A stretch of DNA of 64,000 nucleotides from Paramecium octaurelia (GCA_905182995.1 CAJJDP010000132.1:107940-171939), one strand, 5' to 3'. Shown: positions 1 through 13,743, counted from the first letter of the stretch. Program-made: numbers and translations. The notes: generated by a model not told the origin, from the sequence alone.

Positions 1-1729
1 ATCTTTCTTAATTTTATCTGCCCCAAACATACATCAACGCTTCCACGAAGTAATCTGTCAGTGAGTGCTCATTCAACCATAAACCAATAACAGTTATTGT
101 TATGAAATTTAGAATCAAGTAATATAGGTAATTAGCAAATCCTATAAAAGTATGGGATTCCAAAGAAGATGAGATTTATTGACTATTTCTCAATATTCAA
201 TATTTACAAAAAGATTAAGCGCATCACAGTTATTAAATCAAAATCTCCAAAATATAAAATACTTGTTACTGTTCTCCAAGGCTATGCTTGATATTTTATA
301 AGTTACTTAGAACTGATCTGAAAATGCTAATTTATAATTTAAATATAGGTTTGATGGTTTCAAATACTAAATGTAAGTAGCATAGCTTAATATCACGCTA
401 CTGATTATGATAACTCTAGTTAAAGGGGGAATATTAAAAATTTCCTGCAATACCATTCTCTTTTAAAATTTTTAATAATTTCTATTTTCGATAAATAATC
501 AATTAATATAACAAAATATCGATGAGTCATCAAAAAACTAATCTCAATTAATTAATCGTCCTTTTGATTTGTTAATTAAACATCAATACATTTATATATA
601 TTAATCAATCTCACTTAATTCAACACCTTATGATGAATATAGAAAGGAAATAGCCTTAATTTCATAAGAATTCCATTTGAAATATTATACAGATTGATTT
701 TTACTTATGATATTGAATATTGTTATTATAATGAATAACATCCTTTTTAATCAGCAAACTTTATATTAGTTTCAAACATTATAAAAAATGAAATATAATT
801 TTAATATTAAATATTAAACTACTATCATTATAATTTATAAATTGCGTAATTAATGATATTAAACAATGCATATGAATGTATAAACTTAAAAATAATTAGA
901 AGAACACATTTAATGAAATTTGATGCTACCATCTTACTTTAATAACCTACTTCTCTAAGTCCTAATTTCTCTATCTTATTTTTTCTAAACATAATATTTT
1001 AATAGAATCAAATTATAAAACATATAATTGTAGCTTGTAATTTGTTATAATGCTATAGACTTATTTAGAATAGACTTATTTTTTAAAATTATGATGTTTT
1101 ATTATCCAAAATATGAAAAAAATAATATTTGTTAAAAATATATAAATGTATGGCTTGCTTAACTTTGAAAATCCAAAAAACTAAATATTCAAAGATCATC
1201 TTAATAAATTTAATTAAGTTATTAGTAGTATTTATAAACATTGATGTTTTTAAATTCTACATGATTAGCCGACATCATTCTAAAACCTTGAATTTTAAAG
1301 TGGATTAATTCAAAGTAATAGAATACGACTTTCAAAGAGAGTTTTGACCTTTTGTTCAATAGATTAAAAAAGAACTATGACATTTATATATATTATATAT
1401 TATCATAAATGTTCAGTAAAAATGTGAAATTTATTATTTTATTATGAGTTCATGAATAGAAACAAGCATCAAATGGATTCTTTCCATTCTTTTTTGTTCT
1501 AATTTTTTGTTGAATTTATAAAATAATAGATAACTAATGCATTGCTCATGCTTTAGTTTAGAAATATTCCAATATAGGCTAACTATTAACAATATTTGAG
1601 CAGTAATGAAATGACTAGGCAATATTTCTGCTTTTGGAATGGTTAAAATTTGAAATTATATTAATTGATGCCCTTCATATAATAACAATTGAAATAATCG
1701 CTTTTAGGGTATTAAACTGTTAAGAAAGG
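1..1729. other. gene-poor AT-rich stretch
   Basis: I see no sustained reading frame here under the ciliate code on either strand; TGA stops fall every few tens of codons in all frames. There is no tRNA-like cloverleaf and no telomeric repeat: the single CCCCAAA near base 21 is not tandemly repeated. The stretch is probably intergenic or a decayed region. Confidence 0.5.
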
Positions 1730-2140
1730 ATGAGTTAGTAAAATATGGAAATAAAATTGAAAAATTTTGAGCCTCATAATGAGTTACTAGAGATGTTTTA
1801 AAAATAATTGGAAAAGAATGACATATTGTGATGAAAGATCATTTAAGAATTGATTGTTAAATTAAAATTGAAGTTAGTAAGAAACTTGAAATGGAATTTT
1901 ACCATTTGGATGGAAATATGAGTGTGGAAAGACTGAAATGTATTTTTTATAAGTTTATTGGAGAAAAGTTGGTTGATTTTAATTAAGTAATTAATTGTAT
2001 TAAATCATGGAGTGAATTGATAAGAGTAATATTTTTAATTTATGGTAATTTGATTGGGAGATGTTGAAAGTTGGACGTAAAGTGATTAAAGGTAATTTTA
2101 AGTTCAATTTAAGAGTAAATGGAGAGGAAATATTTATAAA
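1730..2140 (+). pseudogene. decayed ORF relic, unknown product
   Basis: Three overlapping open stretches lie on the plus strand in different frames, starting near ATG 1745, near ATG 1831 and again near 2050. Each reads as plausible protein (charged, leucine-rich) but each ends at a TGA or shifts frame, and no GTA...TAG intron joins them cleanly. I recognise no family. This looks like a gene remnant carrying frameshifts, but unannotated introns cannot be excluded. Confidence 0.25.
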
Positions 2141-2222
2141 TTTAAAAAGTTGTTACAACTAATTAAATAATAAAATAAATTATTATTATTTTCATATATT
2201 CAATAGCATTAACATTTGGTAA

Positions 2223-2973
2223 TCAAGAATTGATTCTTGGTAACACAAAACTCTATTATGATTAGTATAGATTATGTTAGATTGGAAATGGATATTAAGT
2301 TTGATTAGGGGAACCAGGTTCATGCTCTTGTTTTACATTGATTTATTGTTTAACTTCTAGAAGTTGCTTTATTACTAATTGTGATGCCCACAATAAATTT
2401 TGTAGAGTAATTTAATATACCGGGCTTGAGTTTTCCATGGGTCTTTATAATTGTTACGATAATATGATATAGAGTTTTTAACATTACGATTGAAGAAGTG
2501 AGCGCTATTCTTTAGCTAAATTTACTTAGTCTTCCTTTGTAGGTTGCTTATCTATATAAATCTATATAATTATATTTAAATTTACTTGGCTAACTTCTGA
2601 TGATACAATAGGCTCTGATAGTAAAAATGTGAATGGATTTACGATAGATATTTTCAGAATATTCTCAACCTTAAGCTTCTTCTTTCTGGTTTCCTTTTTC
2701 CCTATACGACCATCTTTCTCGTATGCCTTTTAAATTGTCCGAACAGTACAGTATTTCAGTTTAAGTCTATTAGCTACCTATATTAAATAAATGTTTAAAA
2801 TATCATATATATTAGTTAGTGATATTGATAATTTTAGCAAAATTTGATACCTCTTAAAGAGAAAGTTTGTCATTGATAAGCAGCTTTAATACGACTCTTC
2901 TTTCTTCTTTATTGATCTTTTAGTATTTTCTTGATTGTTTTTGTTAATCATCGGCATCCCCTGATTTGGTCAT
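2223..2973 (-). CDS. helix-turn-helix protein, transposase-like N-terminus
   Basis: Under the ciliate code this reverse-strand frame encodes about 225 residues. Residues 25-85 form a helix-turn-helix segment: a basic helix, then LSLQEVANRLKLKYCTVR, a second helix with RTIQKAYEKDGR, and a basic KKETRKKK tail. This resembles the DNA-binding N-terminus of Tc1/mariner or IS630 transposases and related homeodomain-like HTH proteins. No DDE catalytic domain follows; the remainder is glutamine-rich and unrecognised. The coding frame is interrupted at 2778-2850 by 73 nt containing an in-frame TGA. Removing it restores the HTH exactly between Q-E and V-A-N. A second, optional 24-nt GTA...TAG intron lies near 2565-2588. 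It may be a domesticated transposase fragment or a DNA-binding regulator; function is inferred only. Confidence 0.55.
2778..2850 (-). other. 73-nt frame-interrupting insert (long intron or retained IES)
   Basis: On the minus strand the insert starts GTATCAAA and ends AATATAG, so it fits GT-AG, but it is more than twice the length of other introns here. It can equally be read as a 72-bp TA-flanked segment whose excision leaves one TA and gives the identical mRNA. The ends match the Paramecium IES consensus poorly. Confidence 0.45.
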
Positions 2974-3973
2974 GATCAAAGAATCTTAATTATTATATTT
3001 ATAAAACAAAATTTTAAAAATAATGCTTATTAATTTAAATAAGATTCATTTTATTAATAATTATATACACTATTTCTCATTGATTTTGCAAATTATTAAA
3101 AAGTGATTCAAAATCATCTATCAACCTCTATTGAATAAATATAAAATAGGGGTATTAAAACCTTATTAATTCCATACTAAATTTATGTAATTGTAAAACA
3201 TTCAAAATTATATTAATAAATCACAGCGCTAAGTATAATAAATCATCTATAATTCTAATACTATCTTCCTTAATATCATTGAATTAAATTAAATATCCCA
3301 GCATATCAATATAAAAAATGCAGATATTCTTGTATATTGATTTTAGACAATGTACTCAATTTCGTTTTAAATAACAATTTTCATACTCACTCTTCTGACA
3401 TCAATCTGCAAAAGTTTCCGTAATTAGATCAATTATCACTAGTTGTTCTCATACTATGAAGATAATATCTTAGCTTAATATGAATTTTTCAACAGTTATA
3501 TTTTATGAATAAAATTCAAATATTTCTTCTCAACAGAATTTTCAAGTAAATTTGCCAAATAAACCAATTATTTCAACAGTTTATGACAATTGTATTTTGA
3601 ATGTTGCATTATATTTATATTTCATATGTTTTGGATCACAAATTAAATAATCTTAAACTTTTCTAATGATTTTGTTCTTAAAAGATAGATATTGAAATGG
3701 AGATATTAATAAGCAAAGAAATTTAATGATTAAAATTTAGTATTTAGAGGAAATTATTTTTGATAGTTTGGTTAAGGTGTGTAATACACTGAAGTAATTA
3801 ATTCTGTTGACTGTGAGCCAATATGTACAACATTGAGAAACAATTTATAATTGAAAAGCACTAAAATAAATGCCATTGATCTTTGAAGATTCTAGAGTCA
3901 AATGAATATTTTATTTGGTATTAATTATTAAATTTTAATTGAATGAATGATATTTAGTTGTTAATATGATACA
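2974..3973. other. intergenic, AT-rich
   Basis: No convincing gene. A short plus-strand open stretch near 3727-3830 is too short and has no family resemblance. It separates the HTH gene from the calcium-dependent kinase gene. Confidence 0.5.
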
Positions 3974-5674
3974 TCATTTTATGTTTTTCATCATTGTTAA
4001 AAATTCATAACAAGAGATTTGTCCATCGGAACCAGAATAAAACTTTTTAACCTCTTGTTTCCATATATCTTCAAAGAAACCATTAAATATATTTTAAAAA
4101 TCAACAAAATTAATAACACCATCTCTATCCTAGGTTATATAACAATTTACTTTATCAAATATCCTAAAAGTCAACTGCAACTTCTATTTAGACAATAATT
4201 AATCTCTATCAATTGCTGCAATTAAAAACTCTAAATATTACATAATCTTTTTGTACAAGTATAATCGATAAATCCAGAATTATTTTTATCAACTTATTAA
4301 AAAATACGATTAACTTTTTCTTAAGCTTCAACTCTGGAAATAATCTTAGAGTATCCTTCTAATAATTCCTCCATGCTTAACTTACCATCTTGATCGGTAT
4401 CAAGACATAAGAATGCTTATATTAATTCTGCCTTCTCCTCTTTTGTAGCTAATTAACTCACAATAAATTCGAGAAACATCTCTTGTAATTGTTACTGTCT
4501 TGTGAAATGATACATATTTTTTAAAACCTTGTTCATTGATGGTAAATAGAATTTAAGATGATTATCATACTTTTATATCCAAGGATCAGACAAGGATTCA
4601 CGAGCACTCAACCTTTTGTCTAAGAATTTATTAAAATTATCTACTGGGATCGAGTTATAACAGTTTTGTAATAAAATCTTTGGCTTCCTTAGACACATCT
4701 TCCCATTCCATTGAGTCAAATGAATAAATTCCTTTTGAAATCTTCTTTATTATTTCGTTTTTAGACTTTCCATTAAAAGGAGGATAACTGATAACTCAAT
4801 AAAAAATATTTTACCCACATAGAAGTAAATATAAAATTACGCCACAAGACCAAAGATCACATTTTTCATCATATCTCTAGATGAGGACTTCAGGTGCTAT
4901 GTAATATGGAGTTTCTGAGTTCGAATCCAATTTCTGAATTGAAGTAAACTCCTATGAATTACCAAAGTCAATTATTTTAAGTAAAGCGTCTTCTTTGTCT
5001 GAGTCATACAATATATTCTCAGGTTTTAAGTCTCTATTCAGTAGATAGATTCTAATACCCATGTATAATCTTCTCATTATGACAATAATTGACTGCTAAT
5101 AATATTTATTTCATTGTTTCAGCTGCTTTTTTTTCTGAAAATCTGCCCTCCTTTCTCATTTTATCAAATAGTTCTCCTCCTGTATACAACTCTGATACTA
5201 TAAAGAAAGACACTTGATTCTAATAAATTGCATATATCTTAATGATATTTGGATGATCCTTTGATGTATAAATATTATAGATACTAATTTTTAAAGTATC
5301 TTGGCCTCATTCATAGACCTTTCTTATTCGTTGTAGTTAGTTTAAGATCTTCTAATTATCTTAACAGCCCTCTCTAGACCAGAAATGTTCTGAATTGCTC
5401 TATACACAGTTGCTTAGGTTCCTTTTATAATAATCTAAGCCTTTTATACCAGTTCCAAAAGGAGGATATTTGATGGTATAATCCTTTGTTATTCTTCCCA
5501 ATCTTTCACATGTTGCTACATATTGTCCAATACCTGGATACACTATCTTCTATTTACATTCATACCATCATTCAATAAATATTTTTAAATATAAGTATTG
5601 TCTGGGTCTGATTAGTTTTGGTTGGTTCTTTGGTGCTGAACTTTTTAAGGACTTTTTCCTTAGAAGGTACCCAT
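3974..5674 (-). CDS. calcium-dependent protein kinase (CDPK)
   Basis: After removal of eight introns of 21-28 nt the frame closes at 499 residues. It begins MGTFQG, compatible with N-myristoylation. The kinase domain has a glycine loop GTGTQATVYRA, the lysine in RAVKII, the catalytic HGDLKPEN (arginine of HRD replaced by glycine), IIDFG, and YYIAPEV. Four EF-hands follow. EF1 (DTDQDGKLSMEE), EF2 (DKNNSGFIDY) and EF3 (DRDGVINFVD) look able to bind calcium; EF4 (SGSDGQIS) has lost the first ligand. The order kinase, junction, four EF-hands is the CDPK layout, so it should phosphorylate Ser/Thr targets in response to calcium. The start codon lies 24 bp from that of the divergent gene at 5699. 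Confidence 0.9.
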
Positions 5675-5698
5675 AAGTTATTATAATTAATTTAATAA
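5675..5698. promoter_or_regulatory. 24-bp divergent intergenic region
   Basis: Only 24 A/T-dominated bases separate the start codons of two divergent genes, so both core promoters must overlap each other or the coding sequences. Inferred from gene positions; no motif recognised. Confidence 0.5.
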
Positions 5699-6556
5699 AT
5701 GGGAACTTGTACCCAAAACAATAATAAAGTACTACATTCAGAAAAGACTTTATAAAGATTGGTTATGCACTTCTACAATGTTTCTATGCATTCACATCCA
5801 GACATTGATAGTCTCATAAATACGAAATTGAATTCTTGCAAGATTACACAGAGGGGATTGAGCAAATGCTTAATAGAAGAAATTGTGTTATTCCTAAATT
5901 CTTACAAGACCAGAACTCCAGAACAAGATGAATTGCTTAATCATTTCAATTATGTTTACAAATAATCTTTAAAGAAGTTTGATCAATTTGGAACCAATCT
6001 AGGCAAAGTTATATTAATTGTATTATATATAACATATACCAGACTTCAATAGAAGTGTTACTATGTTTTAAATCTCTAGAAATGGGGGACTTAACACCTG
6101 TGGATGTATGGTGGGTGTAAGAACATTTTCAAATTAGGTACCGAGTGTTGAATGAACAGTATAACGTAGAATACGACCACTTTTTGGATATGAATTATTT
6201 GATTAAGTTTCTCTACCTTCTCAAAGAATGTGTGAGAATTGAACTCAAAAAGAACAGCCTTGGAACAAATCATTTTTATCTCTCAATTAGACAAGACTAT
6301 TAAGATATCCAACACACCTCTAGAACTTAAGATACCTACAAAACTTAATAAAAAAGATTGGATACAATTTGATGATTACCTCAATTTATTAATTAAATTT
6401 TATCAATTCTTCATAATATCTAACTTTTATTCAATTATTCCAGTTGATCAACTAAATGCCATTAATTTAGTGAATATAACACCAAATTTCATAAATGGAT
6501 GCAACACTAAAACTTCTTCATTTTGTAGACCATCATTGACATTCTCTAAAACTTGA
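5699..6556 (+). CDS. hypothetical protein with MG-C N-terminus
   Basis: The model has three exons and two introns (23 nt and 28 nt, both ending CAG) and gives 268 residues. It begins MGTCTQNN, a possible myristoylation and palmitoylation signal like the divergent kinase's MGT start. The body is alpha-helical (for example VWWVQEHFQIRYR and YLIKFLYLLKE) with many histidine and aromatic residues. I do not recognise a family. The second intron uses GTGTG rather than GTA and is the least certain part; without it the frame ends near 6370. Membrane anchoring is inferred from the N-terminus only. Confidence 0.65.
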
Positions 6557-6861
6557 AGAGTAATTATCAGAAATCATATTTCATGTTGAATCACTTTTTA
6601 TATAAATTAATTTCTTATCTATTTTTGGTGTTGCTTTGGTTAATTATACCTAAAAAACAATAATAACTCATGATAATTTAGATTTTATAAGAAAATTGAA
6701 TTTGAATAGGTAATCTAAGGAATTCACATTTATTTGATAATCCATTTCATTAGAATTTTATAATAGTTACATTATGACAAAAATAACTCTACATTTGATA
6801 AATTTTATTTTATTTATAATTTATGAGTTAAAGTAAAATATAATCTCATTTTGAAGCATAA
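6557..6861. other. intergenic, 305 bp
   Basis: AT-rich spacer between two plus-strand genes. I see no open frame or RNA-like structure; it presumably holds the 3' end of the upstream gene and the promoter of the SRPK gene. Confidence 0.5.
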
Positions 6862-9006
<2,145 letters not shown>

Positions 9007-9065
9007 ATTCATCTATATATTAAGTACGTAATATTTTGAATGATTTTATAATGTAATGGTTTATT

Positions 9066-9925
9066 TCATTGATTGTGATGACCTTCAAATGCTCTGATAT
9101 TATGGGCAGTATTAATCACAAAGTTAGATGTGTCAACAACATAACCTTTGGTAGCTGCTTCAAATAATTCAGGATGATGAACTATTCCTTCCTATTTCCA
9201 TTTATAATTCAAATACTTTCATGAAATAGATCACTTCATCTTAAACTGTGGTACCCAATTCTTGGATATGATCAAGTTAACATGCTAATTCATACTTTAA
9301 TTGTCCTTCTTCAGTCAAATAATCTGCATTGTCACGATCATCGAATTATGTGAAATCAGCTGTTAGTGGATGGAATTAATATGTTTCAACCCAATAAGTG
9401 TTTTTATCATTAGCAAGAGTGTTTGTCTCAATCTTTAATACTTTGCCACCTCTGAGTAAAGAGAGTCTTTGTATTTTATATTACAATGATCTCCAATACC
9501 TATGTAAAATGGATAGATTTATTACCACATTCTTGGAATCCACAAAAATGAAGGTGCATAAATGAAAAGGTTGTTCCAATACCATGCAATGTCTAATGGG
9601 TTCTTAAACCAAAGGTAAATGGACAATGGAATGGCTGTCTCATAAAGTATATATGGATATTTAAGGAAGATTGTAAGATGTTTATGGGGATCACATGAAT
9701 AACTAATGATTAGTGATTGAATTACAGCAACACTTCTCCAATTCTATCGAACTCAATGGTGTATGTTGGTTTGTAAATTCGATCAGTTTTGACAACATAT
9801 GAGGATTCATCATTCATCACCTATGCTTTGTGTGCCACTGTGGCATTGTGGAAATTTTTGATGTGGTTGAGTTGATAGAGATTCTTCAAGCCCAACCTCA
9901 AAGTGTTTATTGATCTGGTGAGCAT
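9066..9925 (-). CDS. probable mitochondrial membrane protein, ciliate-type
   Basis: Three introns (23, 26 and 25 nt) leave 261 residues. The N-terminus MLTRSINTLRLGLKN is arginine-rich and amphipathic, like a mitochondrial presequence. Residues 85-130 include two hydrophobic stretches (around LPLSIYLWF-like and DIAWYWNNLFIYAPSF) followed by a basic segment WRSLQYKIQRLSLLRGG. This resembles the layout of TMEM186/TMEM223-type inner-membrane proteins. The C-terminal half is soluble and acidic, ending in FEGHHNQ. I cannot assign a specific function. It converges with the SRPK gene, with 59 bp between stop codons, and diverges from the next gene with 62 bp between starts. Confidence 0.7.
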
Positions 9926-9987
9926 TAATTAAAGATATTATTAATTATGTTTAAGTTTAGCAACAAGAGAATGGGATATGAGAATAA

Positions 9988-10464
9988 ATGCTTGAAGAAA
10001 ATTTAGATGCCCTCTAAATATTTAATATTAGCATATTAATAGATATAACTATGCCATCGATTAAGAGGGTGAAGAAGGTATTGGAAATGAAGCCAGACTA
10101 TTAATATAGAAATAAATGCCTCTTTTTTGCAGATGTTAGAGTAAATGGTATCTCAATATTAACTCCATCTGAGAATTATCCAAAACAATTTTATATTGAG
10201 CATAATCTCCGTGGGTAAGGTGTTCTTGTACTTGGTTAACAATGAAACTTAAGTTCTTAGTACTCGTTAGATGGATAACTTTTAAGGAATCAATCAAGTC
10301 ATACATCAGAATTGAAAAGCATATTAATTCTCAGTTCTAGTCTCAGTGAACTTGATTAGAGTAGTTACAAAGAGCATTAGACTTACGAAAATGAATATGA
10401 AAGAATAAGCTAGAAAATTTAGAGACTAGAAATATAAAATAATGTGATATTAAATCGTTTTTGA
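9988..10464 (+). CDS. hypothetical small protein with coiled-coil tail
   Basis: One 33-nt intron leaves 147 residues. The N-terminal half contains a compact segment around MPSIKRVKKVLE, NKCLFFADVRVNG and FYIEHNLRG. The C-terminal half (ELKSILILSSSLSELDQ, YERISQKIQRLE) looks helical with coiled-coil tendency. No family is recognised. The start at 9988 is the first ATG in the frame; an upstream in-frame intron cannot be excluded. It sits 28 bp upstream of the trichocyst matrix protein start. Confidence 0.6.
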
Positions 10465-10492
10465 GATGTGTCGTTTTTTATTTAATAAATAA

Positions 10493-11592
10493 ATGAAAGG
10501 AATCATCGCTATCATTCTTGCATTGGCTGTGGTCTCAAATGCCACCAGCACAAAAGATTAAATCTTGGCTCTCCTTTAAACAGGAACAAAGGCCAGTGAT
10601 GCCATTGACACAGTCTTTGGATTGCTTAACGATTTAAAGTAATCAAACATCGATGCTCAATTCGCAGCTGACCAAAAGAACGAGACAGATGAGTGGGTTG
10701 GTGCTTAAACCATTGAATAATTCAGTAAAATCAAGGCCCTCAATCAAAAATTATTCCAATAAGCTGTTGAAAACAGAGCTGAATATGAAAACGTTCTTTA
10801 ATAAACCAAAAATTATTTGGCATGGAATGAAGCAAGAAGAGATTCAATTGCTGCTAAAATTGAAACACTCCAAGACAACCAATGCTTCTCCAACCAATTG
10901 TTTGTTAAGTCCATCAAACATAACCAAGAAGCTTTGGAAGTCATCAGACTCCTCAAACAAGATGTTGCTGGATACATCATCAATGGAGATTCCTTTGAAT
11001 TCACTTAAGTCTAAGCTCAATCAGTTGCCGAGAAATTGAAATAATACAGCAACCTCTTCTAAGAACACTAAATCAAATCCTTCTTGGCACTTGCTTAAGA
11101 AGAATAAGTATCTATAATAATGATATATCAAATAGGCCTCAGAATCATCTGGACATGGATAAACATTGGCTGAAAGAGTCTTGGGTGTCCTTGAAGGCTT
11201 AGAATCAGAATTATCTGCCTCATTAGAAAATTTGAAATAAAACGAAATCAATGCCTCATGGGAATTGGCTGGATGGGTATCCTTATCTGAAGCTGAAATT
11301 GCCTCATTGGAAGTCGAATACGAAAGAAAATAAGTCTTCGCTGACAGAACTGCTACTGTAAATGTTTCAACATTATATTGTTTAGTAAATCCAAGCTGCC
11401 TTAGCTCAATAAGCTAAATCAAAGATCATCTTATAAGAATCCCAAGACGCTTTAGATTAGGCCCAAGCTGACTTAGAAAGCAAGAGAGCTGATTATGCTG
11501 AAGCAAAAGCCAAGAGACAAGAGGAGAATGCCATTTTGGATGAAGTAATCATCATGTTCAAGAAATAAGTTGCCTCATGGTCTGGAAGATGA
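10493..11592 (+). CDS. trichocyst matrix protein (TMP)
   Basis: Two 28-nt introns are removed, leaving 347 residues. It begins with a cleavable signal peptide (MKGIIAIILALAVVSNA) followed by two similar alpha-helical halves rich in Ala, Glu, Gln and Lys with heptad spacing. Typical stretches are SDAIDTVFGLLNDLKQ and ADQKNETDEWVGAQ in the first half and SSGHGQTLAERVLGVLE-like in the second. This organisation (secretory precursor, paired helical modules, very few cysteines) is that of Paramecium trichocyst matrix proteins, which crystallise inside the dense-core secretory granule and expand on discharge. Codons are visibly optimised (many GCC, ATC, CTC), consistent with high expression. TMPs form a large multigene family; which subfamily this is cannot be told. 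Confidence 0.9.
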
Positions 11593-11631
11593 TATTCTTT
11601 TTAAATACAAAATTAGTCAATCATAACAACA

Positions 11632-13182
11632 TCACTAATATTATAGTTCTTAATTCTTTTGTGTTTTAGTAAGAGTAGGCTTTTGCAATTACTTACTCTG
11701 CTAATTAAATATTTTTTGATAGACTTGCACATCATCTTCGTCATCATCTTCCATATAATCATCTCCATCATACATAATTGTTTGAGGATTTGTAAACCTA
11801 TTCTTAAACTCTATATCTTACATGTGATTTTTAGGATTATACGTGATAACCTAATCACCTTCTTCATCATAGTCCTAATACCTTTTTTAATGATTGGTTT
11901 TTTGTATCAGTTTTTCCCAGCCTTAATTTAGAGAGCTTAATAACTACTCCTTAGATGATAACTTATTTTCTGGCTGACTCTCTTTTACAACAGATTCAGG
12001 AATGCTTTCCTTAGTATCAATATCTATAGCTAATTTCTTTGGTTATTATTGAGATTAATCCTATTATTGTTTCTTTTGTAATGAACTATTTGATGATGAT
12101 CCAGCAAGTATATCTAACTATTTTTATTTAACTTCTTAAACATTGATCTGTTATTATTTGTTAGAACCAATTGGTTTCAACAAGTCTTCCATTATTCTCT
12201 ATTTGTCTTCTTTGCTCATAAGTTGATTTGATTGTTTTTTCATCATCATCTCCTTTTCTTCAGCATATAAATCCTACAAAGGCTAATGCATAGGTTATTG
12301 ATTTTAATATTGTGAGTTAATTTGAGCCATGTTCCAATCAACATACTACTGTTCAATTTATGATTTTCTATTTTGCAACATTTTCTCATATTCTAGAATT
12401 GCCTATTTATCTAAGTCTTTCCTTGATATGCAAAAGTTATCAAAGAATTGTAATTCTACTTCATTTTATTGTTGTTCTAACTATTTTATTTGCTCATCAT
12501 TAAAATTTACTGATAGAAGTTTCTTCAAAAAGAGATTCTCTGTCTCTAATTCAATTTGTTATGCTTACAATTCTTGCCATTGTTGTTCCTCTTATATTGT
12601 ATGTTCTTCAATTACTTTCATCATTTGATTATATTTTTCTCTTATTTATTGAATGCATTCATTCTTCTTTGCAATTTCGGCATCCTTAATTCTCAATTTC
12701 AATTATAAATGTTCAATCGTATTTATGTGATCTTGACATGTTTATGATTTTAGCTTTTTAATCATTTTAGCCATCTTTTTAATGAGGTACATGCATTCTT
12801 TGTTATTTTCATAGAGTATCTTATTATCTTAACAAAATTGATCAATTTTTTCTTTTTATTATTCAATCATCATGATATCTGATGGTCTTATTGGAAGTGT
12901 AGCAATATCTTTTGACTTTCTTTGTTCTTGTTTCTTTGTGATATAGACAGCTCTTCTTTGTTTTGGTACTTGTCTGGAAGTTGTTGAATCATCGTACTTA
13001 AGTGATTCCTCAGTTATTTATGCTTTTGAATTTTATTTATCGAATTCTTATTGTCTATCTATTTTCTAGGCTGGAATCGCTGCTTATTCACATTGTCTAA
13101 CTTATTGGAGTTAGACAAAGAATTGTTTGATGAGTTCATACTTTTAGATAAATGCAGGTTGTTGTGGGTATTCGAATAACAT
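11632..13182 (-). CDS. coiled-coil protein, 516 residues
   Basis: An intronless ciliate-code frame. Residues 1-120 are glutamine-rich with a basic segment (RQVPKQRRAVYITKK). Residues 125-330 are strongly heptad-patterned coiled coil (KLKLRIKDAEIAKK-like, QQWQELQAQQIELETENLF). The C-terminal third is low-complexity and includes an acidic patch MEDDDEDDVQVY. No known family is recognised; the layout suggests a cytoskeletal or basal-body scaffold, which is inference. The 3' end converges with the trichocyst gene, 39 bp between stops. Confidence 0.8.
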
Positions 13183-13230
13183 AATTCAATTTAAAATTTA
13201 ATTAATTAGTAGATAAAATAATCCAAAAAA

Positions 13231-13743
13231 TCAATGTTGTTGTAATTGCAATGCTAATAATTGCATTCCCTAAGAATCTGTATATATCTTTTATGTTTTT
13301 GTATCAGCATCAATATAGGCGCAAATCTCATTTTAACAAAAGTGACACTTTGGCCTCTAAAACTCCAAGGCACATATATGGCATATCTAATTAATACAAC
13401 AAGATGATGATAAGATGTCTAGAAGTGAATATGAATCAAATATACAATTAAAATATTTAAAGCATATTGGACATGACAATTGTGTAATTTGTGTAAGGGT
13501 CTCACTAAATATCAAATCCTTAAGAGGATGTGATGTCTTAATCTTTTTGGCCTTGTCTTAATAAAAACCATCCACTAATTATAGAGAATATAATGTTGGA
13601 TCCTTCTTATTCAATGTCATATATTCACAAAATGTCGATGTAATACTATATGTGTTTGATGTTACTTTTGGTTCTTAGATGTCTGACTGTGTTCCACAAC
13701 AAAAATACTTTTAAAAAAAAGAACCCTTTCTATTCTTAGCCAT
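13231..13743 (-). CDS. RING-like zinc-binding protein
   Basis: An intronless frame of 170 residues. The C-terminal part holds a cysteine/histidine pattern: CPICFKYF, then a 13-residue loop, CC, QICHICALEF, and PKCHFCQNE. This is C-x2-C ... C-C ... C-x-x-C-H ... C-x2-C, reminiscent of a RING finger, so an E3 ubiquitin ligase role is possible. The N-terminus is basic. It diverges from folD with only 22 bp between start codons. Zinc binding is inferred from the spacing; the spacing of the middle ligands is not canonical. Confidence 0.7.

Noticed and set aside
21..28. CCCCAAA telomere-like motif
   Set aside because: It is a single copy, not the tandem C4A2/C3A3 array of Paramecium telomeres.
4910..4930. 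tRNA T-loop-like string GAGTTCGAATCC
   Set aside because: It lies inside the kinase domain of the CDPK gene, and no acceptor or anticodon stem can be formed around it.
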